Source of the DNA: an uncultured Rhodospirillaceae bacterium
GTDB taxonomy: Bacteria > Pseudomonadota > Alphaproteobacteria > Rhodospirillales > Magnetospirillaceae
NCBI GenBank assembly: GCA_903901915.1
Contig: CAIUSV010000066.1
Span: forward strand, 97,720 to 161,719
Direction: 5' to 3'
DNA length: 64,000 nucleotides
Shown here: positions 54,038 to 63,083 of the stretch, one piece after another
How positions within the stretch are numbered: position 1 is the stretch's first letter
How the letters are laid out: each line of letters begins with the position of its first letter
The notes under the pieces: generated by a model
Told to the model about the DNA's origin: nothing
The model's input: the letters and a program-made list of their open reading frames with translations, nothing else
The model's database searches: none
Position numbers and translations under genes: made by a program

Positions 54038-56271
54038 AGAAATTGACCTATGGTTTCCAGAAGTTCCTTCTGGTCGAACTTGCGTTTCATGACATAGGCG
54101 TCGGCGCCCAGCGCCAGGCCGCGTTCCCGGTCCTCGCGCGATTCCAGCGACGTCACCAGGATCACCGGCAGCGATTTCAGCGCCTGATCGGCCTTGATCG
54201 CCTGCAAAAGGCCAAAGCCGTCGAGGCGCGGCATCTGAATATCGGAAATGACCAGATCGATCTCTTCCGCCCGCAGCCGACCCAGCGCCTCGATACCGTC
54301 GAAGGCCAGCCGTACCTGATAGCCGTGCGCTTCCAAGATGCTTTTTTCCAGCGTCCGGGTGGTCAGCGAATCGTCCACCACCAGGATCACCGGCACGCGG
54401 CGTTCCACCGGCTTTTCCACCGTGGTCAGCACCCGGATGCTGCCCGACTTGCGGAAGGTCTCGACGATCTCGAACGGGTTGAGCACCAAGGCGATGCCGC
54501 CGTCCTCCAGCAGCATGCCGCCGGCCACCATGGTGCCGCGGGCGCCGGGGACGCCGATATCCTTGACCAGTCCCTCGCGGATGGACAAGAAGCCGTCGAT
54601 GGCCACCGCCACCCGGCGGTCGCCGTTCTTCAGCACCACCAGCGGCAGAACGTTGCGAGTGACCTTGACCGAACTTTCACCCAGCGCCAGCAGATGAGCC
54701 AACGACAACAGCGGCAATTGCTGACCGCCAAGGTAGACGATGGACTTGCCCTCCACCGTACCGACATTCTCGGCCTTGATCCGGTAGAGACGGTCCACCC
54801 CCTCGGTGGGCAGGGCATAGACGTGCCCCTGGCATTCCACCATGAACAGCCGTTGGGTCGAAACCGACAGCGGTACCGACAGGCGGAAACAGGTTCCCGC
54901 CGGCTCGCGCTGGCGTACCTCGACGGTGCCGTTCATCATGGTGGCGGCTTCACGCACCACCGACAGCCCCATGCCCCGGCCGGCGAGGCTGTCCACTTTG
55001 CCCGCCGTCGAGAACCCCGGATCGAAGATCAGGTCAAGCAACGCCTGGCGTTCAAGCCCGCCGGCCTCGGCTTCGGAAAAGCCGCCGCCTTCCACCGCCT
55101 TGCGGCGGATGGCATCGTAATCGACGCCACGCCCGTCATCCTCGACCTGCGCCACCAGCCTGCCGTCGGAAACGGCGAAACCAAGCAAGACCGTCGCCAG
55201 GGGTGGCTTGCCGGCGGCGACACGCTCTTCCGGCCCTTCGACGCCGTGATACAGCGCGTTGCGCAGCAGATGCATCACCGGGTCCTTCAGACCTTGCAGC
55301 ACCATGCGGTCGGCCTCGACGTCGAGACCCTGAACCTTCACCTCGACCTGCTTGCCGGCATCGCGGGCCAAGTCGCGCACCATCTTGCGGAAGCCGCCGA
55401 AGATGCTTTCCGCCGGAACCATGCGGACTTGGCGAACCTCCTGCTGCAACTCGCCGCCAAGCTGACGAAGCGTCCAGCCCGAACGTTGCTGCACCCGCCG
55501 GGTTCCACGGGCCTGTCGCGTCACGGCACGCAACGCCTGCTCCAGCGACTCGAACTGGCGATCCAGGGCCGAGGACCGCTCGTGGTCGCCGCATTCCCGG
55601 ACCATGGCCGAGGCGGCCTTGCGTACCCGGCGCCACTGCCGGTCGAAATCGGCGAGACCGCGATCAAGATCGATCAGTTGACCGGTCAGACGGCGCTGGA
55701 TCAGGGTTTCGGTCGCCAGTTCGTTGGACGAGCGCAGCAGCCGGTCGAGATGGACGGCCCGGACCCGCACACTTTCCTCGGCCCGCGCCGGAACGACCGG
55801 CCGCTCGCTCTCCTCGCCGGACGGCGGCGGGAGCGCGGGGACAACCGGCGGCGGGATGGCGGGCGGCTGGGCGCAGGGAATGCGACCGTCCAACACGGCC
55901 TCGATCTCGTCGATGGCGGCGGCGATATCGGGGGGCGGCCCGCCGGCGGCATGGGCGGTCACGCAGTCTTCCACCAGATCAAGCGCCCGACCGACCGCGC
56001 CGGCCACCCCCGGATCGAGCCTGACGTGACCACTGCGGATACGGGCGAACAGGGTTTCCAACCGATGGGCAACCTGCTCGACCGCCGGCAGATCGACCGC
56101 CCGGGCGGCCCCCTTCAGCGAATGGGCACGGCGGAACGTCTCGTCGAGCTGCGCAATTCCGCTTCTCTCCGCGCGGTGGCTCAGATCGTCGAGCAGGGCG
56201 CGGATGGCCTCCAGGTGTTCGCGGTATTCGATCTGAAAGGCTTGCAGCAGCCTTTCGCGGATACTCGTCAA
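54034..56271 (-). CDS. cheA: Hybrid CheA kinase with C-terminal receiver
   Basis: 745 residues. The HPt domain has its His in RRAHSLKGAARAVDL (near 48). A Pro-rich linker follows, then a kinase domain with KDPVMHLLRNALYHGVE (a Tyr where many CheA have Asp), DDGRGVDYD and GRGMGLSVVREA, a CheW-like domain (about 475-610) and a receiver (about 625-745) with VVDDSLTTR, Asp in ISDIQMPRLDG and a C-terminal MKRKFDQ with its Lys. No separate P2 CheY-docking domain is evident. The fused receiver is typical of the alternative-cellular-function class (WspE, FrzE, CheA3). It should phosphorylate its own receiver, CheB and the dual-receiver kinase. Confidence 0.93.
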   Translation of the reverse strand: MTSIRERLLQAFQIEYREHLEAIRALLDDLSHRAERSGIAQLDETFRRAHSLKGAARAVDLPAVEQVAHRLETLFARIRSGHVRLDPGVAGAVGRALDLVEDCVTAHAAGGPPPDIAAAIDEIEAVLDGRIPCAQPPAIPPPVVPALPPPSGEESERPVVPARAEESVRVRAVHLDRLLRSSNELATETLIQRRLTGQLIDLDRGLADFDRQWRRVRKAASAMVRECGDHERSSALDRQFESLEQALRAVTRQARGTRRVQQRSGWTLRQLGGELQQEVRQVRMVPAESIFGGFRKMVRDLARDAGKQVEVKVQGLDVEADRMVLQGLKDPVMHLLRNALYHGVEGPEERVAAGKPPLATVLLGFAVSDGRLVAQVEDDGRGVDYDAIRRKAVEGGGFSEAEAGGLERQALLDLIFDPGFSTAGKVDSLAGRGMGLSVVREAATMMNGTVEVRQREPAGTCFRLSVPLSVSTQRLFMVECQGHVYALPTEGVDRLYRIKAENVGTVEGKSIVYLGGQQLPLLSLAHLLALGESSVKVTRNVLPLVVLKNGDRRVAVAIDGFLSIREGLVKDIGVPGARGTMVAGGMLLEDGGIALVLNPFEIVETFRKSGSIRVLTTVEKPVERRVPVILVVDDSLTTRTLEKSILEAHGYQVRLAFDGIEALGRLRAEEIDLVISDIQMPRLDGFGLLQAIKADQALKSLPVILVTSLESREDRERGLALGADAYVMKRKFDQKELLETIGQFL

Positions 56272-57872
56272 AGCCGGAACTTCTCCAAGGTTCTGGCCAG
56301 CTTGTGGCCAAGCTGGCTGATGTCGAGGGAGGCTCTCTCGAGCTGGGCGGTGGTCACCGCCGTCTGCTGGCTGGCCTGGCGGATCTCATGCAGCGCCTGG
56401 GTCACCTGCTCCAGACCGATCTGCTGCTGGTTGGTGGCGCCGACGATCTGCTGGAAGGCGTGGGCGCTGTCTTGGATATTGTCGGACATCTGGCGGATCA
56501 CCTGCTCGGACAGCGTCGATTTCTCACGGCCGGATTCGACCCGCTTCAACGCCTCCTCGGTCAGCATCACCGAAGTGTTGATGCCCTTCTGAGTCTGTTC
56601 CAGGATGCCACGGACCTGGGAGGTGGCTTCCTTGGCCTGATCGGCAAGGTTCTTGATCTCGTTGGCGACCACCGAGAAACGGCGTCCCTGCTCGCGGGCG
56701 TCGGCGGCCTCGATGGCGGCATTGAGCGCCACCAGGTTGGACTGCTCGGCGATCTCGTTGACGGTGGCGATGATCTCACCCACCGCCTGGGTCCGCTCGG
56801 ACAGGGTGATGATGTTCTCGGCTACCGTCTCGGTCTGCTCGCGGATGGCCTCCATTCCCGCCGAGGCTTCCCGTACCGCATGCAGCCCGGCGACTCCGGA
56901 ACTGGCCACCGCCTCGGCGGTTCCGGCCACCTGACGCGACCGTTCGGCCACCTGCTTGCCCGACAGGCTGATCTCCTCGACGGTGGTGGTGATCTGCTGC
57001 ACCGCCGCCGCCTGCTGCTTGGTGCCGGCCGCCTGCTCCTGCGCCGAGGACAGGATGGCGGCGGCGGACCCGGTCAGCGAGTCGCAGACCGTGCGGATCT
57101 GCAAGGTGATGTCGCGCTGACTGCCCAGCATGGCGTTGAAGGATTCCTGCAACACCGCCAGTTCGTCGGCCGACCGAACCTCCAGCGGCTCGATGCGCAG
57201 GTCACCCTCGGCCACCTTGCGCGCCGCCACCGAACACGCCGCCAGTGGGTCGGCGATCTCGCGGGCGATGAGGTTGCTGATCAGCATGCCGATGGCCGCC
57301 GCCACCAACCCGGCCACAACCTCAAGAACGATCATCAGCCGGATCCCGGCGGCGGCGGCGCTGGTCACCATAGCCACCACGGTCTCGGCGGACTCGCTCA
57401 ACTGGGTCTGCACCGCCAGCATATCCTTAAGCTTTTCGGGCCGGCGACCTTCCAGATAGACGGCAGCGGCGGTCTCGTACTGACGCAGCAGGGCGGCCTG
57501 ATCGGCCAACCGTCCCCGGATCTCCGCCGGTGCCGGCGGCAGTTCGCCCCTGGCGCCGGTATCGGGATTGATCACGACGTCACCGCCCTCGGTCAAGGCC
57601 GTCAGACTGTCGCGCATCAGCTTCATCGTCGCCTGGGCATCCTGGGTGACACCGCCGTTGGCCAACACCACCTCCTTGGCGAACTTCTGCGACAGCATGC
57701 GCTGGCGAGCGGCCATGTCGGTGGTCAGCGACACCTGGGTCTGACCGCGCAGCACCATGACGTTGAAGACGATCAGACCGGCGAGGACCAGATTGAAGGC
57801 CATGGCGACCAGAAACAGCTTGCGGCGGAGTTTCAGGCTCTTCCACAACGAGTATTGAGCGGCGTTGGTCAT
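56268..57872 (-). CDS. Methyl-accepting protein with PilJ/NIT-type sensor domain
   Basis: 534 residues from the ATG at 57872, behind AAGGAAG; a TTG five codons upstream is less likely. A membrane segment at about 22-44 precedes a periplasmic domain with TTDMAARQRMLSQKFAKEV, the QRMLSQ signature of PilJ-type N-terminal domains, which includes nitrate/nitrite-like sensors. A second membrane segment (about 180-205) is followed by HAMP and a cytoplasmic coiled coil. Its tip reads EIAEQSNLVALNAAIEAADAREQGRRF. It is the receptor of this operon and overlaps cheA by 4 bases. The ligand is unknown. Confidence 0.92.
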   Translation of the reverse strand: MTNAAQYSLWKSLKLRRKLFLVAMAFNLVLAGLIVFNVMVLRGQTQVSLTTDMAARQRMLSQKFAKEVVLANGGVTQDAQATMKLMRDSLTALTEGGDVVINPDTGARGELPPAPAEIRGRLADQAALLRQYETAAAVYLEGRRPEKLKDMLAVQTQLSESAETVVAMVTSAAAAGIRLMIVLEVVAGLVAAAIGMLISNLIAREIADPLAACSVAARKVAEGDLRIEPLEVRSADELAVLQESFNAMLGSQRDITLQIRTVCDSLTGSAAAILSSAQEQAAGTKQQAAAVQQITTTVEEISLSGKQVAERSRQVAGTAEAVASSGVAGLHAVREASAGMEAIREQTETVAENIITLSERTQAVGEIIATVNEIAEQSNLVALNAAIEAADAREQGRRFSVVANEIKNLADQAKEATSQVRGILEQTQKGINTSVMLTEEALKRVESGREKSTLSEQVIRQMSDNIQDSAHAFQQIVGATNQQQIGLEQVTQALHEIRQASQQTAVTTAQLERASLDISQLGHKLARTLEKFRL

Positions 57873-57883
57873 CGGAGCTTCCT

Positions 57884-58483
57884 TCAAGAGACATGCCGGG
57901 CATCCACCCGGCGGTCCTGGAGAACGTCCAGGGCAAGAATTTTACCGATATCGAGCACGATCAGACCGTCGCTGCCGATACCGGCGACGAACCGCTGCGG
58001 CAGGCCGTTGCCGGTATCGGCCGGTACGGTGAGGCTTCCTGCGTCGACGGCGGCGATGCTCTCCAGCGCGTCAACCCTGAGGCCGACCTCGGAGCCGCCG
58101 GAATCGGCGAAGATCACCCACGCCCGCGCCCCGGCATCCGGTGCGGGCAGGCCGAGCAAGGCATGCAGATCAAGCACCGGCCGGATCTCGCCCCGCAGAT
58201 TGGTGACGCCGAGCAGGTATTGCGGCTGGCCGGGAACAGGCGTCCAACTTTCCAGCTCCATCACCTCGGACAGCTCGTCCAGCGCCAGACCATAACGCTC
58301 GGCGGCGATCCGGCAGCACAGCAGGGCCTTTCCCGCCACGGCCCCGCCACCGCCATCACGGGGCATGGCCAGTCGCCGGGCACGGGCGCGCAGCAACGCC
58401 TCGGCGAAGTGGGCCGAGGCGCCGACGCCATCAACCCGGCCCAGACGGGCGTGCAGCCGGTCGAGAACATCCCGCCGCATCAC
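57884..58483 (-). CDS. cheW: CheW-type coupling protein
   Basis: 199 residues. An N-terminal extension of about 45 residues precedes a CheW fold: LLCCRIAAERYGLALDELSEVMEL, then LLGVTNLRGEIRPVLDLHALLG. The second beta barrel is weaker (VGLRVDALESIAAVD). It links the receptor to CheA. It is one of two CheW genes in the operon, standing between cheR and the receptor gene, like WspD or CheW3b. It overlaps cheR by 4 bases. Confidence 0.88.
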   Translation of the reverse strand: MMRRDVLDRLHARLGRVDGVGASAHFAEALLRARARRLAMPRDGGGGAVAGKALLCCRIAAERYGLALDELSEVMELESWTPVPGQPQYLLGVTNLRGEIRPVLDLHALLGLPAPDAGARAWVIFADSGGSEVGLRVDALESIAAVDAGSLTVPADTGNGLPQRFVAGIGSDGLIVLDIGKILALDVLQDRRVDARHVS

Positions 58484-59892
58484 GGATCTCCCAGCAGCTT
58501 GAGATGCATGTCAACCGCCTCGCGCATCCGTCCCACCGTGATTTCGTCCGCGTCCGCCACGACATGGTCGTCGGGCAGCGCCTGTATCAGCGCCAGCACG
58601 TTGCGGAACGAGCGCGCCGCCCCCCTGGACTCGCCCCGGCGCGACAGAAACATGCCGAGGTGATAGTGGGGGAGAACCAGCCGTCGGTCGAGATAAATGG
58701 CGCGGCGCAGGGCCTTTTCGGCCTCCTCCGCCTGCCCGGCCTGCTCGTGGATCAGTGCCCGGTAGAAATGGGCCAGGGCATCAAGCGGGGTCCGCGACAG
58801 CAGGGCATCGCACTCGGCCGCCGCCCGCTCCCATTGGCCGCCGTCGGCAAGCCGGCGGATATGGGTTGCACCGCCATCCTCGACTTCCGGTTGGGCGGGC
58901 GGTGGACGGGACGGCCGGCGGGGCCACGCGGCGACCGTGATTCGGGCACCGGCCGGCACCATCACCGCAGTCGCCGGAAGCGGCGCGGGCATTGCCACCG
59001 CCGGACCGGACACCCGGCGGTCATCACGCTTGTAGAGCACCGCGCCGGGGGCGTTGACCGTGCGGAAATCACGGAACAGATGCTGGTTGGGTTCGGCGTG
59101 CCCCATCACCAGCCAGCCGCCGTCGGTCAGCGCCTGATGGAAGTTGGGAATCAGGGCCTCGACCGTATCGGGACTGAAATAGATGATGACGTTGCGGCAG
59201 ATGATGATGTCGAAGCCCGCGGCCGATTCCGCCATCGGCGGCACCTTGCCCTTGATCAGATTATGATATTGGAACTTCACCACTCGCCGGTATTCCGGGT
59301 TGATCTGCCACTGAGCGCCGACTTTGGTGAAACAGGCGGCGCGAATGTGCTCGGGAACAGTGCGGAATGCCCATTCGTCGTAACGGCCTTCGCGGGCGCG
59401 GGCAAGGAACTTGCGATTGATGTCGGTGCCCAACACCGTAACCTGCCAGTCGGCGATGCTGGCGCCGAACTCCCGTTCCAGCATGATGGCGACGGAGTAG
59501 GGCTCGGGTCCGGTGGCGCAGCCGGCACTCCACACGTTCAGACGCTTTAGCGGCCGATTGCGCTCGATCACCTCGGGCAGGATGATGTCGCGGAGCGCGT
59601 CGAACTGCTCCTTGTGACGGAAGAAATAGGTCTCGCCGATGGTGAGTTCCGCCACCAGCGCATCCAGTTCGCCCCCCGCCCCCGCCGTCCGCAACAGCTC
59701 AAGGTAGCCGGCGCAGTCCGTCGCCCCTGCCGGCCCCATGCGCTCGCGGACGATACGGGCGAAATCGTCGGTCTTGTCGCGATAGAAGGCCATGCCGGTG
59801 ATCTCGATCACCATAGCCTTCAATCGCGGGAAGGCGGGGTCGGCAACGACCTCGGCGACCGACGGCGGCTCGGGCGCCAAGCCGGCGCTCAC
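58480..59892 (-). CDS. cheR: CheR methyltransferase with TPR-like C-terminus
   Basis: 470 residues. The GTG at 59892 overlaps the upstream cheW stop as GTGA and gives the best N-terminus (VSAGLAPEPP), although the frame remains open further upstream. The CheR core (about 20-270) has ELTIGETYFFRHKEQFDALRD, the SAM-binding NVWSAGCATGPEPYS and DIIICRNVIIYF. After a Pro-rich linker the C-terminus (about 345-440) has TPR-like helices (AHFYRALIHEQAGQAEEAEKALRRA). The CheR-TPR form is typical of Wsp/Che3-type systems. It methylates receptor glutamates. Confidence 0.93.
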   Translation of the reverse strand: MSAGLAPEPPSVAEVVADPAFPRLKAMVIEITGMAFYRDKTDDFARIVRERMGPAGATDCAGYLELLRTAGAGGELDALVAELTIGETYFFRHKEQFDALRDIILPEVIERNRPLKRLNVWSAGCATGPEPYSVAIMLEREFGASIADWQVTVLGTDINRKFLARAREGRYDEWAFRTVPEHIRAACFTKVGAQWQINPEYRRVVKFQYHNLIKGKVPPMAESAAGFDIIICRNVIIYFSPDTVEALIPNFHQALTDGGWLVMGHAEPNQHLFRDFRTVNAPGAVLYKRDDRRVSGPAVAMPAPLPATAVMVPAGARITVAAWPRRPSRPPPAQPEVEDGGATHIRRLADGGQWERAAAECDALLSRTPLDALAHFYRALIHEQAGQAEEAEKALRRAIYLDRRLVLPHYHLGMFLSRRGESRGAARSFRNVLALIQALPDDHVVADADEITVGRMREAVDMHLKLLGDP

Positions 59893-60398
59893 GGGCCACC
59901 ATTCCCCAGGGCGGCAAGGCGCGCCTGGGCCGCTAGACCGAATTCCGCCACCCGGATTTTTTCCTCGGCCAGCAGAATTTTCCGCCAATCCAGCAGAAAC
60001 ACCGTCCCGCCAACGCACTCCAGTTGGTCGGTCAGACAGCCGTTGAACGAACGCCGGTCGGGAAAGTCCATGGTGGTGAAATAATCGGCGGAACGCACGC
60101 CGTCCACATGGTCCACCAGCAGACCCAGAACAGGCGCCCCGGGACCGTCGTCACGCATCACCAGAATGGAAGCGTCGATGCCGAAACGGCAATCGTCAAC
60201 GCCAAGCAGTCGGTCCAGCCGCAGCACCGGCACCGCCCGCCCCCCCAGATTCAGGATGCCCTCGACCACGGTCGGCATATGCGGAGGCTGATCCAACCAG
60301 GCGTTGGGCACCACCTCGCGGACCGTCCCGACCGGCAGCCCGAACGCCTGACCGCCCAGCAGGAAAGTGACGACGCCGTGGATCAAGGTGCTGTCCAT
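59889..60398 (-). CDS. cheW: CheW-type coupling protein
   Basis: 169 residues. CheW strands are FLLGGQAFGLPVGTVREVVP, GILNLGGRAVPVLRLDRLLG and LGLLVDHVDGVRSAD. The last 25 or so residues form a charged helix (KILLAEEKIRVAEFGLAAQARLA). It couples the receptor with CheA. It is 11 bases downstream of the parA-like gene and overlaps cheR. Confidence 0.9.
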   Translation of the reverse strand: MDSTLIHGVVTFLLGGQAFGLPVGTVREVVPNAWLDQPPHMPTVVEGILNLGGRAVPVLRLDRLLGVDDCRFGIDASILVMRDDGPGAPVLGLLVDHVDGVRSADYFTTMDFPDRRSFNGCLTDQLECVGGTVFLLDWRKILLAEEKIRVAEFGLAAQARLAALGNGGP

Positions 60399-60409
60399 GC
60401 CAAGACCGG

Positions 60410-61501
60410 CTACCCGAGGCCGACGGCGCTCACCAGACGGCGCGCACCTTCAAAGCCGGCCCCCACCAGGGCGATGACGCCGATCAGCATCACCAGCAGG
60501 AACGCGACCAGCGACAGCCGGTTCTCGATGAAGAAGTGAACGACGGCAAGATGCCAGCGCTCCATCCGCGAGCGGTTGCCATAGAGCATGCGGTCGAGTT
60601 GATCGGTCTTCTGCCGCACCCGCTCGTCGGTGGGAGGGGCGGCGGCGGACGCCATTTCCGCTTGCCACCGGAACAGCCGCTCGACGGTCTTGTCGCGGGA
60701 CAACCGGCCGAGAACCTCCTTGCCGGCCTTGGCGGCAATGGCGACGTGGCGGTCGATGAATTCCTCGGTGAAGTCGAGATGGGCCTGGGCCGCAGCCGAT
60801 TTCGGCGCATAGACACAGACCGGCAGACGCGCCGTCGCCGCCTCGATCACCGTGTTGTCGCGCGGGATTTCCGAGCGGTAGACGGTACCACCCAGCCGCG
60901 AGCGGATCAGTTCATTGATCTTGCGGGTGGTCTTGTTACGGTCGTTGATGGTGAACAGCACGCCCTGAAGCAGCAGGTTCTTGTTCAATCCCTCCTGCAC
61001 GTATTTGATCGACGGCAGGGTGCGCAGCAGGCCGTCATTGGCATAGGGCGTGGCGGTGACCGGGATGATGACGGCGTGGGCCGACGCCAGAGCATTGATC
61101 GGCAGAATACCCAGCGCCGGAGGGCAGTCGATCACCACGTAATCGCAGTCCAAGTCGGTATGGGCGAGAATGCCGCTCAGCGTCCGTTGAGAGTTCTGCA
61201 TTTCCGACAGCTTGATCTCGATACCCGCCAGACTGTACGTCGACGGCAGCACCCGAAGGCCATCGAAGCCGGTTGACTGCATCACCTCGTCCACCGGCGC
61301 GTTGCCGATGAAAAGATCGAAGATGCCCTGCTTGATCTTGGGATCGATGCCGAGACTCTTGGTCGAGTCGCCCTGGGAGTCGAGGTCGATCACCACCACC
61401 GACTTGCCGAATGCCGCCAAGCATACCGCAAGATTGGTACTGGTGGTGGTCTTTGAAATCCCGCCCTTCTGATTGAATATGGCGACGATGTAAGGTCTCA
61501 T
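60410..61501 (-). CDS. ParA-like ATPase with C-terminal membrane segment, head of chemosensory operon
   Basis: 363 residues. The deviant Walker A reads KGGISKTTT (12-20), with Lys12 and Lys17 kept but Ser in place of Gly16. Walker A' is VVVIDLDSQGDST and Walker B is YVVIDCPPALG. After the ParA core (about 1-265) there is a charged linker, and near 325-348 a strong hydrophobic segment (LVAFLLVMLIGVIALVGAGF). That is unusual for ParA/MinD, which use amphipathic tails or none. It lies 11 bases before cheW on the same strand and may position the chemosensory array, as ParC does elsewhere. This is inference; it lacks an adjacent ParB or ParP. Confidence 0.88.
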   Translation of the reverse strand: MRPYIVAIFNQKGGISKTTTSTNLAVCLAAFGKSVVVIDLDSQGDSTKSLGIDPKIKQGIFDLFIGNAPVDEVMQSTGFDGLRVLPSTYSLAGIEIKLSEMQNSQRTLSGILAHTDLDCDYVVIDCPPALGILPINALASAHAVIIPVTATPYANDGLLRTLPSIKYVQEGLNKNLLLQGVLFTINDRNKTTRKINELIRSRLGGTVYRSEIPRDNTVIEAATARLPVCVYAPKSAAAQAHLDFTEEFIDRHVAIAAKAGKEVLGRLSRDKTVERLFRWQAEMASAAAPPTDERVRQKTDQLDRMLYGNRSRMERWHLAVVHFFIENRLSLVAFLLVMLIGVIALVGAGFEGARRLVSAVGLG

Positions 61502-61779
61502 ATCGGCAAACTATCCAAGACGTCCCGCAGGCCGATATTAGAATATCTCAGTCCCATCTGAAAACCATCCCCAAGAGGGTGTAATCGGCGCGTTGTGACG
61601 CTGCCTTCTACATACGCCTTAACCGGGCTGGTTGCGCTCACCCGCGTATAGCTTAAGCATAGACAGACTCCCGATGCAACGAAAGACAGCAAAAACTTTT
61701 CGCCATCGCTGGCCAATGGGAAAATTCAGCGGCTTTCATTAAACCGCTCCAGAAGATTCGTCCATGCCGATGCTGCCGG

Positions 61780-62415
61780 TTATCCGCAGCGGATACCGGT
61801 GCCACCCAAGCCGCAATAACCGCCAGGGTTCTTGGCAAGGTACTGCTGGTGATGCTCTTCGGCCCAGTAGAACGGCCCGGAATCGGCGATCTCGGTGGTA
61901 ATGGCCCCAAGCCCCGCCCGCGTCAACGCCATCCGATAACAGTCCCGCGATGCGAGCGCCTGCGCCCGCTGCTCGGCGGAGGCAACGTAGATGGCCGAAC
62001 GGTATTGGGTGCCGATGTCGTTTCCCTGGCGCATGCCCTGGGTCGGGTCATGGCCTTCCCAAAAGCGCCGCAGCAGAGCGTCGAAGCCGGTCCTTACGGG
62101 ATCGAACGCCACCAGGACCGCCTCGGCATGGCCGGTCCGCGCCGAGCACACCTCCTCATAGGTGGGATTGGGGGTGAACCCCCCGGTATAGCCGACCGAG
62201 GTGGAGTAGACCCCGGGCGCCATCCAGAACAGCCGTTCGGCCCCCCAGAAGCAGCCCATGGCGAATACCGCCCACTGGATGGAGCCGGGAAATGGCGGCT
62301 TGAGAGCCGTCGCCAGAACCTCGTGCCGATCCGGCACCGGCATCTCTCGCTCACGGCCGGGCAGGGCCTCGCTGGGCCCCACCATCACCATCTTGCTAGG
62401 CCCCCATAATGACAT
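61780..62415 (-). CDS. msrA: Peptide-methionine (S)-S-oxide reductase MsrA
   Basis: 211 residues from the ATG at 62415, behind GGAGGAGG; the open frame upstream lacks MsrA features. The catalytic Cys is in [13 protein letters not shown] (Cys55), followed by [24 protein letters not shown] and [23 protein letters not shown]. Two C-terminal Cys in [15 protein letters not shown] serve as recycling residues. It repairs oxidised methionine in the cytoplasm with thioredoxin. A 278-base gap separates it from parA, and the small membrane protein gene lies 40 bases upstream on the same strand. Confidence 0.93.
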   Translation of the reverse strand: MSLWGPSKMVMVGPSEALPGREREMPVPDRHEVLATALKPPFPGSIQWAVFAMGCFWGAERLFWMAPGVYSTSVGYTGGFTPNPTYEEVCSARTGHAEAVLVAFDPVRTGFDALLRRFWEGHDPTQGMRQGNDIGTQYRSAIYVASAEQRAQALASRDCYRMALTRAGLGAITTEIADSGPFYWAEEHHQQYLAKNPGGYCGLGGTGIRCG

Positions 62416-62455
62416 GGTCCGATCCTCCTCCCCGGCATATGGGAAGAACTCCCGG

Positions 62456-62821
62456 TCAGCGCAACGAGATGGCTGCCAAAGCCAAGGCGGCCAATACCGC
62501 CAACGCCCCCAGGAAGATGTCGCGCTGACGACGGCTGCGCGCCTCCTTCTCGTCGAGACGGCGCTGAAGCCAGCGGACTGTAACCTCGGCGGCCGCGGCG
62601 CCGGCGAAATCGCTGAACACGCCCTGAATGGCCGATGGCTCGAACACCCCGTCGTTGTATTCGTGCAGGGTGAAGTGGGACCACTCGCCCTTGTGTTCCA
62701 CCTGGCAGGCCCAGTCCTGCAATACCCAGCGCTCGGTAAGCTTGCGCACCGAGCGTTCCGCCTCCTCGCGCTGAAACGAGAATTGAAACCCCTCGACGAA
62801 AGCGATCCGGGATTCGGCCAT
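62456..62821 (-). CDS. Small C-terminally membrane-anchored protein of unknown function
   Basis: 121 residues from the ATG at 62821, behind AAGGAGGGG. A soluble N-terminal part (about 1-65) contains [35 protein letters not shown] helical, charged stretch ([19 protein letters not shown]) then leads to a single C-terminal hydrophobic helix ([19 protein letters not shown]) with a last Arg. It looks like a tail-anchored inner-membrane protein. I do not recognise a family. It may be co-transcribed with msrA. Confidence 0.7.
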   Translation of the reverse strand: MAESRIAFVEGFQFSFQREEAERSVRKLTERWVLQDWACQVEHKGEWSHFTLHEYNDGVFEPSAIQGVFSDFAGAAAAEVTVRWLQRRLDEKEARSRRQRDIFLGALAVLAALALAAISLR

Positions 62822-63083
62822 GCCCCCCTCCTTGTCCACCGGCGGCACCACCGAAGCAATACTTCGGCACCCGGCGAAACCAAGTGTAATAATTGTTTCA
62901 CCCCGCTCGTACAAGTCTTCAATATATATGACAATCCATGAACGGCGACGGCACCTCCCTAGTTGAAGGTTTGGCACAGACGCCCATGGTGTCCGGAACT
63001 CCTGGACTGTCGGGCGCATCACTCCCCGTCCCATTCGTCTCCACTCTTCGATATCTCCCCCACCTCCGCAAGCAAGGTGAGCC

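Noticed and set aside
54043..58295. Long plus-strand open frames opposite cheA and the methyl-accepting protein
   Set aside because: They are rich in Gln, His and Arg, with no recognisable domain. The minus-strand genes have perfect che motifs and ATGA/GTGA coupling.
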